A stretch of 64,000 nt of DNA from Manihot esculenta (lineage: Eukaryota > Streptophyta > Magnoliopsida > Malpighiales > Euphorbiaceae), in assembly GCF_001659605.2 (NCBI RefSeq), contig NC_035168.2, positions 1,644,912-1,708,911 on the forward strand, written 5' to 3'. The notes under the pieces were generated by a model, which was given only the letters and a program-made list of their open reading frames with translations, was not told where the DNA came from and ran no database searches. How positions within the stretch are numbered: position 1 is the first letter of the stretch; each line of letters starts with the position of its first letter. This document shows, piece after piece, positions 13,701-25,900 of this stretch. A program made the position numbers and the translations under genes.

Positions 13701-14006
13701 TATACTGAGGGTCGTGGTTCTCCTACTATTGCTGAGGTATTGGCCTTGCGTCAATGTTTAATGTATACTTGTGATGCGTTCCTGCTGGCTGGAAGTATTT
13801 TCATTGATAGTCAGGTTTTATTTTTCGACATTCGCTCTAATTTGAAGGACTTTTCTGAGTTTGGCGTCATTATTTTAGATTGTAAAGATATTCTGCTTCT
13901 TTGTCCAATTATTTCGTTATGCTGGATTAGACATAGTGCGAATAAGGTTGCTCATATGTTAGCAAGACAGTCTATTCGTTTTGATCGTTTTAAACTATAT
14001 GTCTGA
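10755..14006 (+). pseudogene. LINE ORF2 remnant: endonuclease tail, reverse transcriptase, zf-RVT, RNase H
   Basis: Order seen: endonuclease C-terminal part (GFYGCPEPTRR, CCGDYND, then SKERLDRV and SDHNPLLVE), reverse transcriptase (LVLIPKCDNP, SAFVPGRLITDN, DIAKAYDRVDW, RQGDPISPYLF, catalytic FADDSLLF at about 12040), a zf-RVT segment (LWKKVWALDVPPKVRDFIWR with CLFC...HFFFSC) and RNase H (VDYAT, AEVLALRQC, IDSQ, RHSANKVAHMLAR). Lesions: a TAG at 10846-10848, a one-base frameshift near 10992, and a TAG at 12609-12611. About 150 residues normally present between the endonuclease and the reverse transcriptase are absent near 11440, an internal deletion that kept the frame. The copy cannot be autonomous. 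The bulk of the frame, 11040-12608 and 12612-14006, is otherwise open. Confidence 0.88.
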
Positions 14007-14069
14007 GTGTCTGTTTGAGCATTATAGTTTAAGATAATAATATTTATTTTTTTAATTTAAAAAAAAAAA
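10755..14069 (+). mobile_element. L1-type LINE, 5'-truncated and internally deleted
   Basis: LINE protein homology starts abruptly in the middle of the endonuclease domain near 10755 and ends with an 11-A tract at 14059-14069, as expected for 5'-truncated target-primed integration. Everything upstream (ORF1 and the N-terminal endonuclease) is missing. No convincing target-site duplication could be read by eye in the AT-rich flanks, so the 5' border is approximate. It sits between LUT1 and the methyltransferase gene in the same orientation as both. Confidence 0.85.
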
Positions 14070-14447
14070 CTAAAGATTATAAAATTAAAATAAATAAAAA
14101 TGTATATTATATGATATTTAACCTGTGAACAATAAATCACTCCGTTTTTAGATTTTCCATCTGTAAAAGTGTGACTCCAGTATGATACTAGTGGCATGTT
14201 TTTTTTTTTTTAAATTAAATTCTGGTCACATGGAACACTCGTGTTTCCTATCCTTTCGCGGAGCTTTTCAATATCTAACCGTCCAATCAAACAACACTTC
14301 AAGTCTTCACACTAGAGACTCCACCGAAATTACGAAAAACACCTCCCCCATTTCTCTAAATTTCTTTTACGTATCCACGCCTTATCAGAGCCCTCTTACT
14401 TGTTCTCCCTCACCAGTCGCAATTACTCTTCCAAAATCAAACAAACA
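14070..14447. other. upstream region of the methyltransferase gene
   Basis: AT-rich at first and then a CT/CA-rich stretch (14260-14447) typical of a plant 5' leader just before the ATG at 14448. No element was recognised with confidence. Confidence 0.5.
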
Positions 14448-16907
14448 ATGGAAGACGAGAGCTCAGAGACCAGAAAGCGAGCGAGGGTAGCCATTCTCGA
14501 GCTAGCCAACATGATCAGCGTTCCCATGTCTCTCAACGCCGTCGTGCGTCTCAACGTCGCCGACGCAATCTGGCAAGGCGGAACTAACTCTCCGCTTTCT
14601 GCCTCTGAGATCCTCGCACGTATCCATCCCTCTGGTGGCGATCCTGAAAATCTTCAACGCATCCTACGTATGCTCACCAGCTACGGCGTCTTTGCGGAGC
14701 ATCTTAATGCCGATGCTATTGAGAGGAAATACTCTTTGACCGAGATCGGAAAAACGCTTGTCACCGACGGTGAGGGCCTCTCATATGCGCCTTACGTTCT
14801 GCAGCACCACCAGGTATCATTATTTGCTGTTTAGCCTACTGGTGTGTTATCTTCTTCCCTTTATTTTTTTTCGTTTTCTTTAAAAATCAGCAGATAAATT
14901 AAATTTTAAAAATAACAACACATTTTTATAATAAAAATGATGGATGCTTAATTAAGCTTAGTTACATGATAAATCCTATACTGAAATGAATTTAACACCA
15001 TTATATTAGATATTTGCATATAGAAATGTATATTTATCTTTTGTGTTTTAATTGATTTTATATAAATTTTAATATAATTATTTAATTTAATAGTTATTAC
15101 TTTTATTATTATATGAAGTGAAATTAATTATACTATATGTAACTTTACAAAACAGGGTAATATAAACTCAATTTAATTTAGTGACAATTTTTTTATAACT
15201 ATTAAACTATATATATATATATAAATTTAAATATTGTAATCCAATAATAATTAAATTTATTCGAGATTATAGTAACAATAACTTGATTAATTATTTGTTT
15301 ATAGGATGCATTAATGAGGGCATGGCCATTAGTGCACGAGGCAGTGCTGGACTCCACAACAGAGCCATTCGTGAAGGCAAATGACGAGCCTGCCTACGAT
15401 TACTACGGGAAACGGCCAGAAATGAATGGTTTGATGCTGAAGGCCATGTCAGGTGTATCTGTGCCTTTCATGAAGGCGGTGTTGAAGGGCTATAGTGGAT
15501 TTCAAGGGTTGGAGAGATTGGTTGATGTAGGTGGGAGTGCAGGGGATTGCCTTAGGATGATTCTCCACAAATATCCTATTGTTCAAGGGATAAACTTCGA
15601 TTTGCCTGAAGTAGTTGCCAAGGCACCAAATATTCCTGGTATACCACTTTAACTAATCAAATATGAAAGTAGATTAAAAAATATATCATTATATCAACCT
15701 CTGTTTGTAATTGTTTTGTATGTTAAGAAGAAGAAACATATCGTTTGTTCGATGTAGCAAAATGTAAAACCATGTATTATTGCAGGTGTTACACATGTTG
15801 GTGGTGACATGTTCAAATCGATTCCTTCAGCTGATGGTATCTTTATGAAGGTGAGACTCATTTCATTCCCTAAAATATATTTCACCTAATTAGCTAATAT
15901 TCGAATAAAATAAGGGGCAGTCTGGCCTATATTTGATCCATAACTGAATTATACATGATATATAGTTGAATCAAGGTATAAATAAATGATTGAATATGCA
16001 TTTTTTATTATGTGGGATCTATTATTTATATTTTTAAAAAAATTATATTTTATGAGAGAATGTCTACTGTGGTTTAAAGGTGTGGTACCTTTCAGATTAT
16101 ATAGTAAAAGATATTGGTTCTATTATATTTCATTATCGCCTAGAATCTTTAAATAAGGAAGCTCCACATGCCTTTTGTTTGGCGAATCTGAAGAATGACC
16201 TACACAAAATAAACATGGGAAAAGGGAATTGTATCCTTTTTTATTCTACAGGTCGGTCAGTAGAACCTTTTTTTTTAATGATTTTGATGATGGTGGATTG
16301 TTACATGCATGCCACATATACCGATTACTCCCATAGTTGTATATATTCAACTTGAGATGATCCGCATCGCACGAGCTGCCTTATGGGCGATTTTCTATGT
16401 ACTATGTGAATTAAACAGGGTTATGATGGGGATTCACAGCTTTGTAGCCATTGGGACCTTATAACTTTTTATAATCATCCTGTTAGTCTTTAAAAAAACA
16501 ATTCGCCTTTAAATAGTTATTCATTTATTTTCTTTTATAATAATTATGTGTACTGAGTTATACCTATTCCAATTAGTTTGTGACATATACATGTGATTAT
16601 TGGGCAGTGGGTATTGACGACATGGACAGACTATGAATGCAAGCAGATAATGGAAAATTGTTACAACGCACTTCCTGTAGGAGGGAAACTGATAGCTTGT
16701 GAGCCAGTGCTGCCAAAAGATTCCGATGACAGCCATAGGACAAGAGCTCTCTTGGAAGGTGACATATTTGTCATGACAATTTATAGGGCTAAGGGCAAGC
16801 ATAGGACTGAAGAAGAATTCAAGCAACTGGGTCACTCGGTTGGTTTCTCTCATTTCCAAGCATTTTATGTAGACTATTTCTACTCTATCTTAGAGTTTCA
16901 AAAATAA
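14448..16907 (+). CDS. SAM-dependent methyltransferase, nicotinate N-methyltransferase type
   Basis: Exons 14448-14813, 15305-15638, 15786-15850 and 16608-16907 give 354 residues. The ATG at 14448 starts MEDESSETRKRARVAILELA and is preferred over an in-frame non-ATG extension. The fold is that of plant class I O-methyltransferases: dimerisation domain (residues ~1-110), SAM loop LVDVGGSAGDCLRM, then THVGGDMF and the CEPVLP strand. The catalytic His of caffeate-type enzymes (pattern WxLHDWxD) is replaced: the sequence reads KWVLTTWTD. That, and the close match I recall to Arabidopsis At3g53140, reported as a nicotinate N-methyltransferase making trigonelline in NAD turnover, favours an N-methyltransferase; substrate is inferred. 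All introns are GT-AG and the gene appears intact. It follows LUT1 on the same strand, separated by the LINE. Confidence 0.9.
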
Positions 16908-18529
16908 TTAATGACTTTTGCCTTAATTAGGACAAAATAAACGTATTAATTAAGTACTACTGGATTGTTTCTTAATTAAATATTTCTTGAACTACAATAA
17001 ACTCCCTAATTGTTTAATGCATCACAGCTTGAATTGCAGAATTTTCAACTTCAATTCTTGGATTCCATATTAATCATGGTTTGTTGCTTATTTAAATATA
17101 CAACTTTTTTGTTGTAATAACTTGTATTAGGTGCAAAAACAGAGATCCCCACATTCTTAAACTAAGGATTCAAGTAGAATTGGTTATTGGAGAAAAGAAG
17201 TGGAAGGAAAGTAAAGGTGTATATTTAATTTCAACAGATATCTTTTCTAAAGGAAAATCTTCAAAATTGTTATTTGTAAATTTCGGTAGAGAGATATATT
17301 GCTTCAACCTTGCATTAATCTAATGAAATGATTATTATCTTAAAAATAAGAATTTATCATGCCTGAGAGTCTAAATTACACCACTGTCATAACATTCGTT
17401 GGGGTTAATTAAATACGATGATTTATTATTAATACAAAATCAATAACAATTTATTATATTTAATGCACTCATTGAAGAAACCAATATATCATATCTAGTT
17501 GTAAGAATGCCTCGTTATCTGACATAAGAGAATCTCAGTAACTTTTATGCACTAGAGACGCTGCCCAGTTGCCCTGTGGTCTGATATGTCTGCCAGTAAA
17601 ACTTTGTCATGGATTTTTCTTGTGGATCGATTGCAACTCAATATATAAATATAAGTTTCATCATATATTTTGTACTTTAATAAATTGTGTAAATTAAAAA
17701 AAAATCTAGTTTCTGACTTTCCTTATTTTGAATAGGTGAAAATGACTTGAAAACTGATTATCATGAATGGTAGTTAAGGATGAGGTTAATTCTTTTTATT
17801 GGTTTTTTAGGGTTGTTAGAATAAATTATTTGATTAGACACAAAATTATTAGTAAACCTCTAAATATTTTAACCTAGAATATTATTTGGATAGCTCGTGA
17901 ATGAAAGATTTCTTCAGTTGGAAGTCACCAAATAAATCAGTGGAAATCTTAGCCAGGAAATGTAACAGTAAAGTTTTACCTCTCCATCAATTACAAATCT
18001 CAGTTATTTGAAAAATTGATAAGTAAAAAATATATATATTATATAGTTTTATTATAACGGTTAATTAGAATTAGATAGATGTTATTTATTCAATAATCAT
18101 AACAAATTCATTTTATACGCAATAATTTATTTTTTTAACTTTTTTAATAGCTATTATTTAAAATTTTATTAATATTTAATCAAACGCTATGAAGTAATTT
18201 TTCGTAATTTACTCATTTAATACTTAAATACTAAGAGTTTTGGCTATATTAAAATACTAAACAGTAACAAAATTTTTTGAGTGGAAATTCTGCTAGGAAA
18301 GGACAAATTTATTATTCTGCCAAATTTCTTAGTTTATTATTCTTCTATTTACTGTAGACTGCATAGAAAGGATAGTTTATACTTGGGAATCTGAAACTAG
18401 GGACGCCTTTCAAAAATGGTCAGTTGAGAAATGAGAATTTATCGCTTAGTTTTATGTCTATCTAAACTAATGACTCTTCTGTCTCTTTATCTCACATGCA
18501 TCGGAACTGGTGAATAGACATACTATTAA
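16908..18529. other. intergenic between convergent genes
   Basis: This is the shared downstream region of the methyltransferase (+) and the pectinesterase (-). It is AT-rich with no gene, RNA or element recognised. Confidence 0.55.
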
Positions 18530-21500
18530 TCAGAAAGTGTGTATAAATTCTGGAAGCCCATCATCATAGTCATCCTCATGAGAGAATATGGAAATAGGGT
18601 TTTGAAGATGAAGCCACTGATCTCCATCTATGTATGATATATTCATGTAGGGAGATGCTTCATATTCTGTTAGCTGCTTCCCATAAGATACTCTATATGC
18701 GTAGTTTGCTCCATCTCCATAACACTCGTACTCTCCAAAGAATACTGTCCTGCAATTCGACACAACCATTTGTATAAGATTTATAGAGCGAGAGAAATTA
18801 GGAAATGTATATATGTTAAATTTCATTTTGGTTTGAGATAGGAGTGTTATTATAAACCCTTGTCCACTATTTTTCTTTAAACTAATTTTAGAAATGAGTT
18901 AGATTCGGCCTATTTTTTAATATGATATCGAAATTTTTCATATTCATATGTGTATTCATATATGTTTCATATTTTAATTATTTAATTTTAAACAAGAATG
19001 AAGTGTGTTAAATTTTATATTGATTTAAAATAGGAGTAATGTTCCTATAAAATTTTAAACTCTCATTATTAAATTAAATTTTAGAGTGAATTAAATTCAA
19101 TTTATTTTTTTAAGGTAGTAATAGAGTTTTCGCAGTATTTTATTCCCCAATTGTTTGATTGAAAGGAGTTATTAAATTGCATACTCCTTTCGAATAGGGG
19201 TAGTGTGGTTAGACTATACATATATATAAAGAGGGATGAATGAGTAGGATCAACCACAGACTGATCTCTAGAAGGGTCTCGCCAATCGTTCCAACCATCT
19301 GGGGAAACAACATTGGACATGTAAGATTTAGAAAAGACAACAGTAGCATATGCACCCCAAGCTCGACCAAGCCATACTTTCCCACTTCCAACTACGATGC
19401 ATTTCACAAACGAAAACCCAGTTTGCTCGCTCATGGATTGCCTTGCTTGAGCTGTAACTGATCCACTTACTCCTGCTACTGGAGGTTTTGCTATTGAGTT
19501 GATGATGCAGCCCTGAGATGATAACTGCATGGTCATGTGCTGGAAGAAAATAAAAACAACGAAATAGAATTTTAACTGTTTTCTCACGTAATTATGATTT
19601 TCTAACCACTGAATTGATAGCTCCTCTTCGGAAAAAGAAAAAAGAAAAAAGATAGCTACTTTTTCTCCCTTTTCTTGAAAGAGACGCATCAAATCAACTT
19701 TTTAAAGTAAAGGAGAGAAAAAAATTAAATAATTTTTTGAAGGAAAAACAATTCATTAGTTTATTTTTATGTCAAACTCATTTGATTAAAATGAGTATAT
19801 TTTATAAAACAAAACTATTAGTTATTCTATTAAAAAAATTATTAATCAATTTATTTTAGTATAGTTTATTCAATTAAATAAGATATATTTAAAATTATAA
19901 AAATTAAATAATATGTATAATTAAAATTAAAGAATCACATAATATAAATATTTAAGATAACTAACGGTTTCTTTAACTTAATGAATAAATGGCTTAATTT
20001 TATAAAATATATAATTATTTTAATTGAATAATTTCAGAAAAAAAAAATAATGATAGTGATTCTTGGTTTGTTCAAAATCATATAAATTTGCCACATAATC
20101 TCCAAATATTCAATGCCTTAACCTTTTTTTCTGTAAAAAATATTATTAACTGAACTTACTGGTAATTATTTACTTTGTAAAAAGAATAGTTAAATGTTTT
20201 GTTGACTTTGTACATGCAAATTTCACAAAAGAAAACAAGCTTCCACTTAAAGCTAAATGCCTAAACAAGAAGATAAATAAATTTATAAATATGGGTGCCA
20301 CTCTATATAAAGATAAATTTAGTAAATTTAAATTAAATATTTATATCAATAATTATTACTTCAACCATATATACAACTCAATTGATCTTGCAAGAAATAT
20401 TATACTATTTTTAATATAAGTTGGAGTTTGTATTAAATGCATTTTATAAACTAAAACTAAATATAATTGTATTAAAAAAAAATCTACCTCAAAAAGTGAT
20501 CTAGCATTTCCAAAAATGAAATCAATAGATCCTTGGATGAAGCATTCTCTAAAATAATGCCTTCCACGATCATCATGAAGAGTGTCTTGAGCTCCATAAA
20601 ATCCACACCCATAAAAAGCAGCTTGATCACCTGCTATTCTAAGTGCTACTGCCTGCCCTCCCACTTCCCCTGGAGACGGCGAAGGAGCTGTGTTCTTTTC
20701 ATATATTTAACCCACAAACCAAAACTTGATTCAGCACCATAATCAAATCATTTGGCAGCTAATTGTTAATGGGGAAGAAGAAGAAGAAAAGCTACCTTAA
20801 AGCTGATATTGTATGCTCTGAAGTTGAGTGCAAAGATGGCAACTGAAGCACTGTAGACAGTTCCTCCAGTTGAATTTGCAGTGTCATTCCATTCTATGGC
20901 AGTGTTTTGATAACTCTGACCTTGAAATATTAAGTTTGTTTTACTATTATGCACAGTCACCTTCTCCCTGCCACCATGTGATCAACTTCAGTCACCTTTA
21001 TATTTTGGAAAGAAGAAACTCGCTTCAAACAATTACTGGAATAATTCCTAGTGAAGAACCTTCTGAGTTTGAAAATCAGATTTTTCTAAAGAATCAGTAC
21101 ATGAGAAAGAGAGAAGAAAATAACCTGTAAGTGCCAGAATCAATTATGATAAGAGTTGGGAAGGGGCTAAAATCTGGGGCAACATCAACTGCCTTCTGAA
21201 CACTGCTAAAATTTGCACAACCTTTCAAGTCTACAGTCAAGACACTAGACACTTTATAATGGTATATCACCCTTCCATAACGGTACATAATCCTAGACTT
21301 CCATGAATTTCTATCGCATTTAGGCTTCTTCCGGTGATGGTGGTGGTGGTGGTGATGGTGGTGGTGGTGATGTCTAGACAAGATCCTCGATATGGTGTCC
21401 TCTAAACCAGTTTCTTTAAAAACCCTTCTGAGAATGAGAAGTTGAAAGCTATCTGGAACCTTTATGGGAGCGGTTGTCAAAGAGGAAGGAAGGATTGCAG

Positions 21501-21573
21501 AGATGGAAATGATAATAGAAATAAGAGCAATGGCAAAGGCAAAGAGCCAAAAGGAGAAAGTTCTGATTCTCAT
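18530..21573 (-). CDS. pectin methylesterase (pectinesterase), type without PMEI domain
   Basis: Minus-strand exons 21573-21125, 20967-20796, 20694-20488, 19512-19262 and 18749-18530 give 432 residues. It removes methyl esters from homogalacturonan in the cell wall. The N-terminus ([20 protein letters not shown]) is a signal peptide or anchor and no inhibitor pro-domain follows. Family marks: [46 protein letters not shown] and [10 protein letters not shown], so both catalytic Asp residues, the oxyanion Gln residues and the Arg are present. The exon 4 acceptor was placed at 19513 because it gives the usual FEGC junction; earlier AGs would add up to 10 residues. Thirteen consecutive His codons lie at 21334-21372, before the catalytic domain. 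The closest family member is probably the PME15 group. It is transcribed in the same direction as the PHD gene, which lies just upstream of it. Confidence 0.93.
21334..21372 (-). repeat. polyhistidine-coding CAC/CAT run
   Basis: Thirteen His codons mix CAC and CAT, with CAT at the first, sixth and twelfth of them read in coding order. The run lies between the signal anchor and the catalytic domain of the pectinesterase. Confidence 0.95.
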
Positions 21574-22919
21574 ACTTGAAAGTCTTAAGGTGTTTGTTAG
21601 AGGCTCTAAGTGCAAAGAGAGTAATGTAGCTGTTTGATTTTATGCGAAGGAGAGAGTGATGATTGACGTGGGAGGCAAGGAATGTAAAGTTTCTTTAACT
21701 GATGTTTGTGGTGATGATGATTACACCGTCCTGCTTTAGAAAACAAAGAGGTTTGAAGTTTGGAAGATGCATACGCTAACTGAAAGATAAAACAGAAATT
21801 ATGGTAATGATGAAAGCAATGAAATTGCATGTGTATTAGAACTTTAGATGGGGGGAATGGTGGCCCTCTTAAGGGTGTTATAATTATGATTAAAGCTATT
21901 TGAAGGGCTAAAAATAAATGGTGTGTCCTGCTCATTATGCTCATGGTAACGGATGTGCATTAGTTTACGCCATCTTAAGAATAATTTATTCGATACCCAT
22001 TATTGTATACATAAGAGATATATTTTGATCTTTTAGTACAGTAAGACTCGCAAGAAAACTATCATATGATTAATCTTCACAACAAAACTATTGCATATAC
22101 AGCAATTTTTTATTCTAAAATTTCTGCAGTAAATGGACGGTGGCACTGCCTAAAAGGGACATTGCTTATAAGATGGAGCACAAACGTACAGGCCTTGCAT
22201 TAGAAGAACAATTAAAGACCAAGATATAATTGTTTGCGTAAAACTTGTGGCGCATTGGGCGACAAAGCAGAATGGGTATCTGATCTTCATACATCACGAG
22301 AATTAAGAGGCAAGGACTTCATTATTAGATTTAAAAGTTTATGATTCAATTTATATAAAAATAATATTTTATATATTTTTTGTAATATTACAATCGCGGC
22401 AATTTTTAAAAATATTGATATAGAAATTTTATTACAAAATAAGTATTTTAACATAAATTGGACAAAACAAAAGTAAGAGGTGAAAGAAAAGCTTGTCACA
22501 ACCTTTAAACACAATTAAATTAACCTCCTAAAAATACTTATAAAATATAGAAACTTTAATGTTCCATATTAATAAAATAAATTTAGTGTAAGCTTAATCA
22601 ATGCACTTTTTGAGTAAATCCCGGTTGACGGTCTACTGTAAATCAGATGAGATGAATATTTTACATTGTGATCTGACAAGTTTGAGAAAATGGTCAGCAC
22701 AAGTGAGTAGCATTTGCTTCTTCTGGAGATCAGAACGGTAAAAGACCAGTCACATATTACAAGGATGATAATATACACCTCTCCCTTGAACACCTAAGTC
22801 TGTACGCACATTGCCAAAAAATAATAATAATAATAACAGGAAAATAAAATAAAATAAAAATTCAAATAAAACACTAAGCTTCTTTCCTTTAACAACAAAA
22901 AATTGCTCGTACCACTTCT
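21574..22919. other. intergenic: pectinesterase promoter and PHD-gene 3' end
   Basis: No coding signal was found beyond chance open frames. Read on the minus strand it contains the 3' UTR of the PHD gene (below 22920) and then the upstream region of the pectinesterase, with short A/T-rich blocks. Confidence 0.5.
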
Positions 22920-25900
22920 TTACAATACTCCTACAGAGTCGGCATTTTGATTAACAATTCTGCAAGCAGGAACCAGTTTCTGCAGCATGGACGTCCCTTT
23001 GAAGTTTACCATTTGACAGCAGCTTTTTCTATATTTGCTAAGCTGCATCAGAAGGCAGCCAATTTCAATGCGGAGGGAGGAGATGGTGCACAGACTAAAA
23101 GTATAGATACACATACCTGGTCTGGTTTTATCTTCTGAAAACCAAATTTATCGATCCATATAGATTCTGCTTCTTCAGCAGCTGGGAGCACAAGGCTCTG
23201 AACATTTAAGAAGGCCAGCAACTTTTCGATGCAGGAGAACAACAATTGGAAATAACCCTGAGAATAATTAGCTTCTGTAAATAAAACTTCATACCGACAA
23301 ACATAGATGGGCTAAGTGAAAAATAAGCAAGCTCTTGAATTAAAAACCTAAAATTCCTGCTTGGTGAAATGGTTGACAGGTCAAAATAAATTTCAAAAGT
23401 AAATGAAATTAACTAGGTGTGACGCACGTATATACATGCTGCTCTCACCTTTCCATGGTTACCATTACTTGTTGCAACCAAAGGAAGTTCAGCAACTTCT
23501 TGCCCAAAAATTCTAAGTATTCCAGCTGACACAACAAATGAGCTGCAAAATCAGAAATATAGACTGTCAACCTTCTGATGTTGATGTTAGAACTAGCTTA
23601 GAAATGCAAGTCCATCTCTTACTTGACAACTAATACTGCACAATACATTCCCCCATAATCTTGGCCCTTAGAATTCTTCCTGAAAGAAAGAGTTTTATGA
23701 CAATTCTGTGCTAGAATAGGTAAAGAATACAAAAATAAGCAACATAACTTTTGCGCACATGCCCATGCATGTGTATCGGCTTACCCATAAACCATCAAAG
23801 GAATAAGGTCACGACCAGTTGCATCTACTATTGGATCAAAACATTCCTGAAACATAATTATACTGATTTCAGTGAAATAAAGCTCATCATGACTCTTCCA
23901 TTAGCTTTGATCAAAGAGATGGAAATAAAAAACAAATGCTACTGAAATCTTTAGCTGCATTAGCAGGTATGAGTAATTGATTATCGTATTCATTGCCTCA
24001 ATGCATAGATTACTCAATGACCATTGCAGACAGCCAGGAAAATGGTATACAACAGTCACAACGTGAAGTAACTATTCAACTTTACATCAGAATGAGCATT
24101 CTCTACATACAGAAAGGAAAAGGGGAAAAGGAAAAAGAAAGGATGCATCAAACAATTAGGTTCAGAAGCACAGAAACATTTGTCTGCACACATCTAAACC
24201 CACAACAAATATCTTCTGCACTAATTGCTGTCAGTAGCATCATGCTATAGGCAACTGGTGGGATGCATTTTATTTACATGGTCAGTACTTACTTGGAAGA
24301 TAGCAAGAGCTTGTGAAAGTAACAATTTACTTTCAGGAGAAACGAGTTTTCCACTAAGAAGCCTCCATCTCACATCATCATTAGTGGCTTCGAAACCTTT
24401 TTCCTCATTCTTCTTCTTCATAACATTCAAAAGAGAGACTGGGAGTTTTTCAGCTTCGCGGACTAGCAACTTCTGCAAAGTAGAATGTATCCTACCACAA
24501 TCCAGGCAACAAAACCACTTCCCTTTTGGCAATTCCTGTCAAACAAGTACATGAAACTAAGTTGATAAAAAAATAAAATATAAAATAAAATCTTGAAAGG
24601 GAAAATTAGGAATCGTATAAGCACAAACCTTTAGGTTTGCCATTTTATGACTCCTCAAACAGCCCACATGAAATTCCTTCTCACACTGTCATAAGATGTC
24701 AATACAAAATGAGCAATGACTGGTTAGCTCTGAATTGACACATGTAATTGTATATAGCACTTGACAGCTTAACACATAAGAAGATGCAACGAAAAATAGG
24801 AAGAATACATATTGATAGCAAACTCCATTTACTTTTACAGATGGACGCAACTGACAACTGAAATTATGTACAAAGCATTTGCATTCAAAAGCATAAGACA
24901 TCGATAGGAAAGATGATTACCTGATCACAGAGTATAATTGTGCGTGGACCAAATCCAGATCTGCTAAAATCATAACCTCTGCATGGAAATTAAATTAAAG
25001 GCAAAACAAAGATATCTACATCAAAAAGGTCTTAATAGAAAGAATGAGATATCAATAGCAATAATACATCAATTCAAATTGCCAAAAAGGAGTTAATGAC
25101 TCATGCCATAATCCATATGCTTCAATCTTTTCAGTCCAGCGCAATGTAACTTTTACCTGCATAGCACACATCCACTGAGTTCTGCTTCTATGTTTTTAAC
25201 AATGCGTATGCACCTCTTGGTTATCTGTTCTATAGGATCAACTCCAGCAACTCTTCCAGCTGCAACAGCATTGACATTATGTTCTACGAACTTTTCCCTT
25301 TGGAACATATTCTCGCAAAATTGGCAAAACCATTTACCGCGGGGAATACTTGGTAGAGATGCACAACCTACACAGGCCAATGAATTTGCTTATCAAGATT
25401 ACCGTTTTGAAACTTAGCTGAAAAGACCAAATAGTGTTTTCAGAGTTCATACAGATCATTCTGAGAAAACGTAAAACCTTTGCCTGTATGTGTATACAGA
25501 AGAGAGAGGGGGGGGGGGGGGGGGGAGGGAGGGAGAGAGAGTGTAGGAAGGGAAAGATAAAAAAAAAAGACACATTGTTCATATGAAAAAAAAAACACAA
25601 CATAATTTGCATGAAATGACGTGATCATAGCCCCTTGAATTCTAACTTATTTAGTAACCGTTATAAAATAATTTACCAGAAACTACTATTAAAGAAGACA
25701 TAGAAATAACTGCATGCCAACATTAATGGAAAATTTACATTTCAGAATCTAATGATTGATATAAAAGAGTTACCTGGTCATGCAGTGACAACTATATTCA
25801 AAATGGAGGATTTAGCATGTTATAAAGACCAACAGCAAACGATGTTTACTGGATCTTGAGATTAACACTTTCAATTTATACCCATGAAGTATAATTTCAC

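Noticed and set aside
24245..24532. Frames on both strands around 24.2-24.5 kb as a separate small gene
   Set aside because: The minus-strand frame is an exon of the PHD gene and the plus-strand frame is its shadow.
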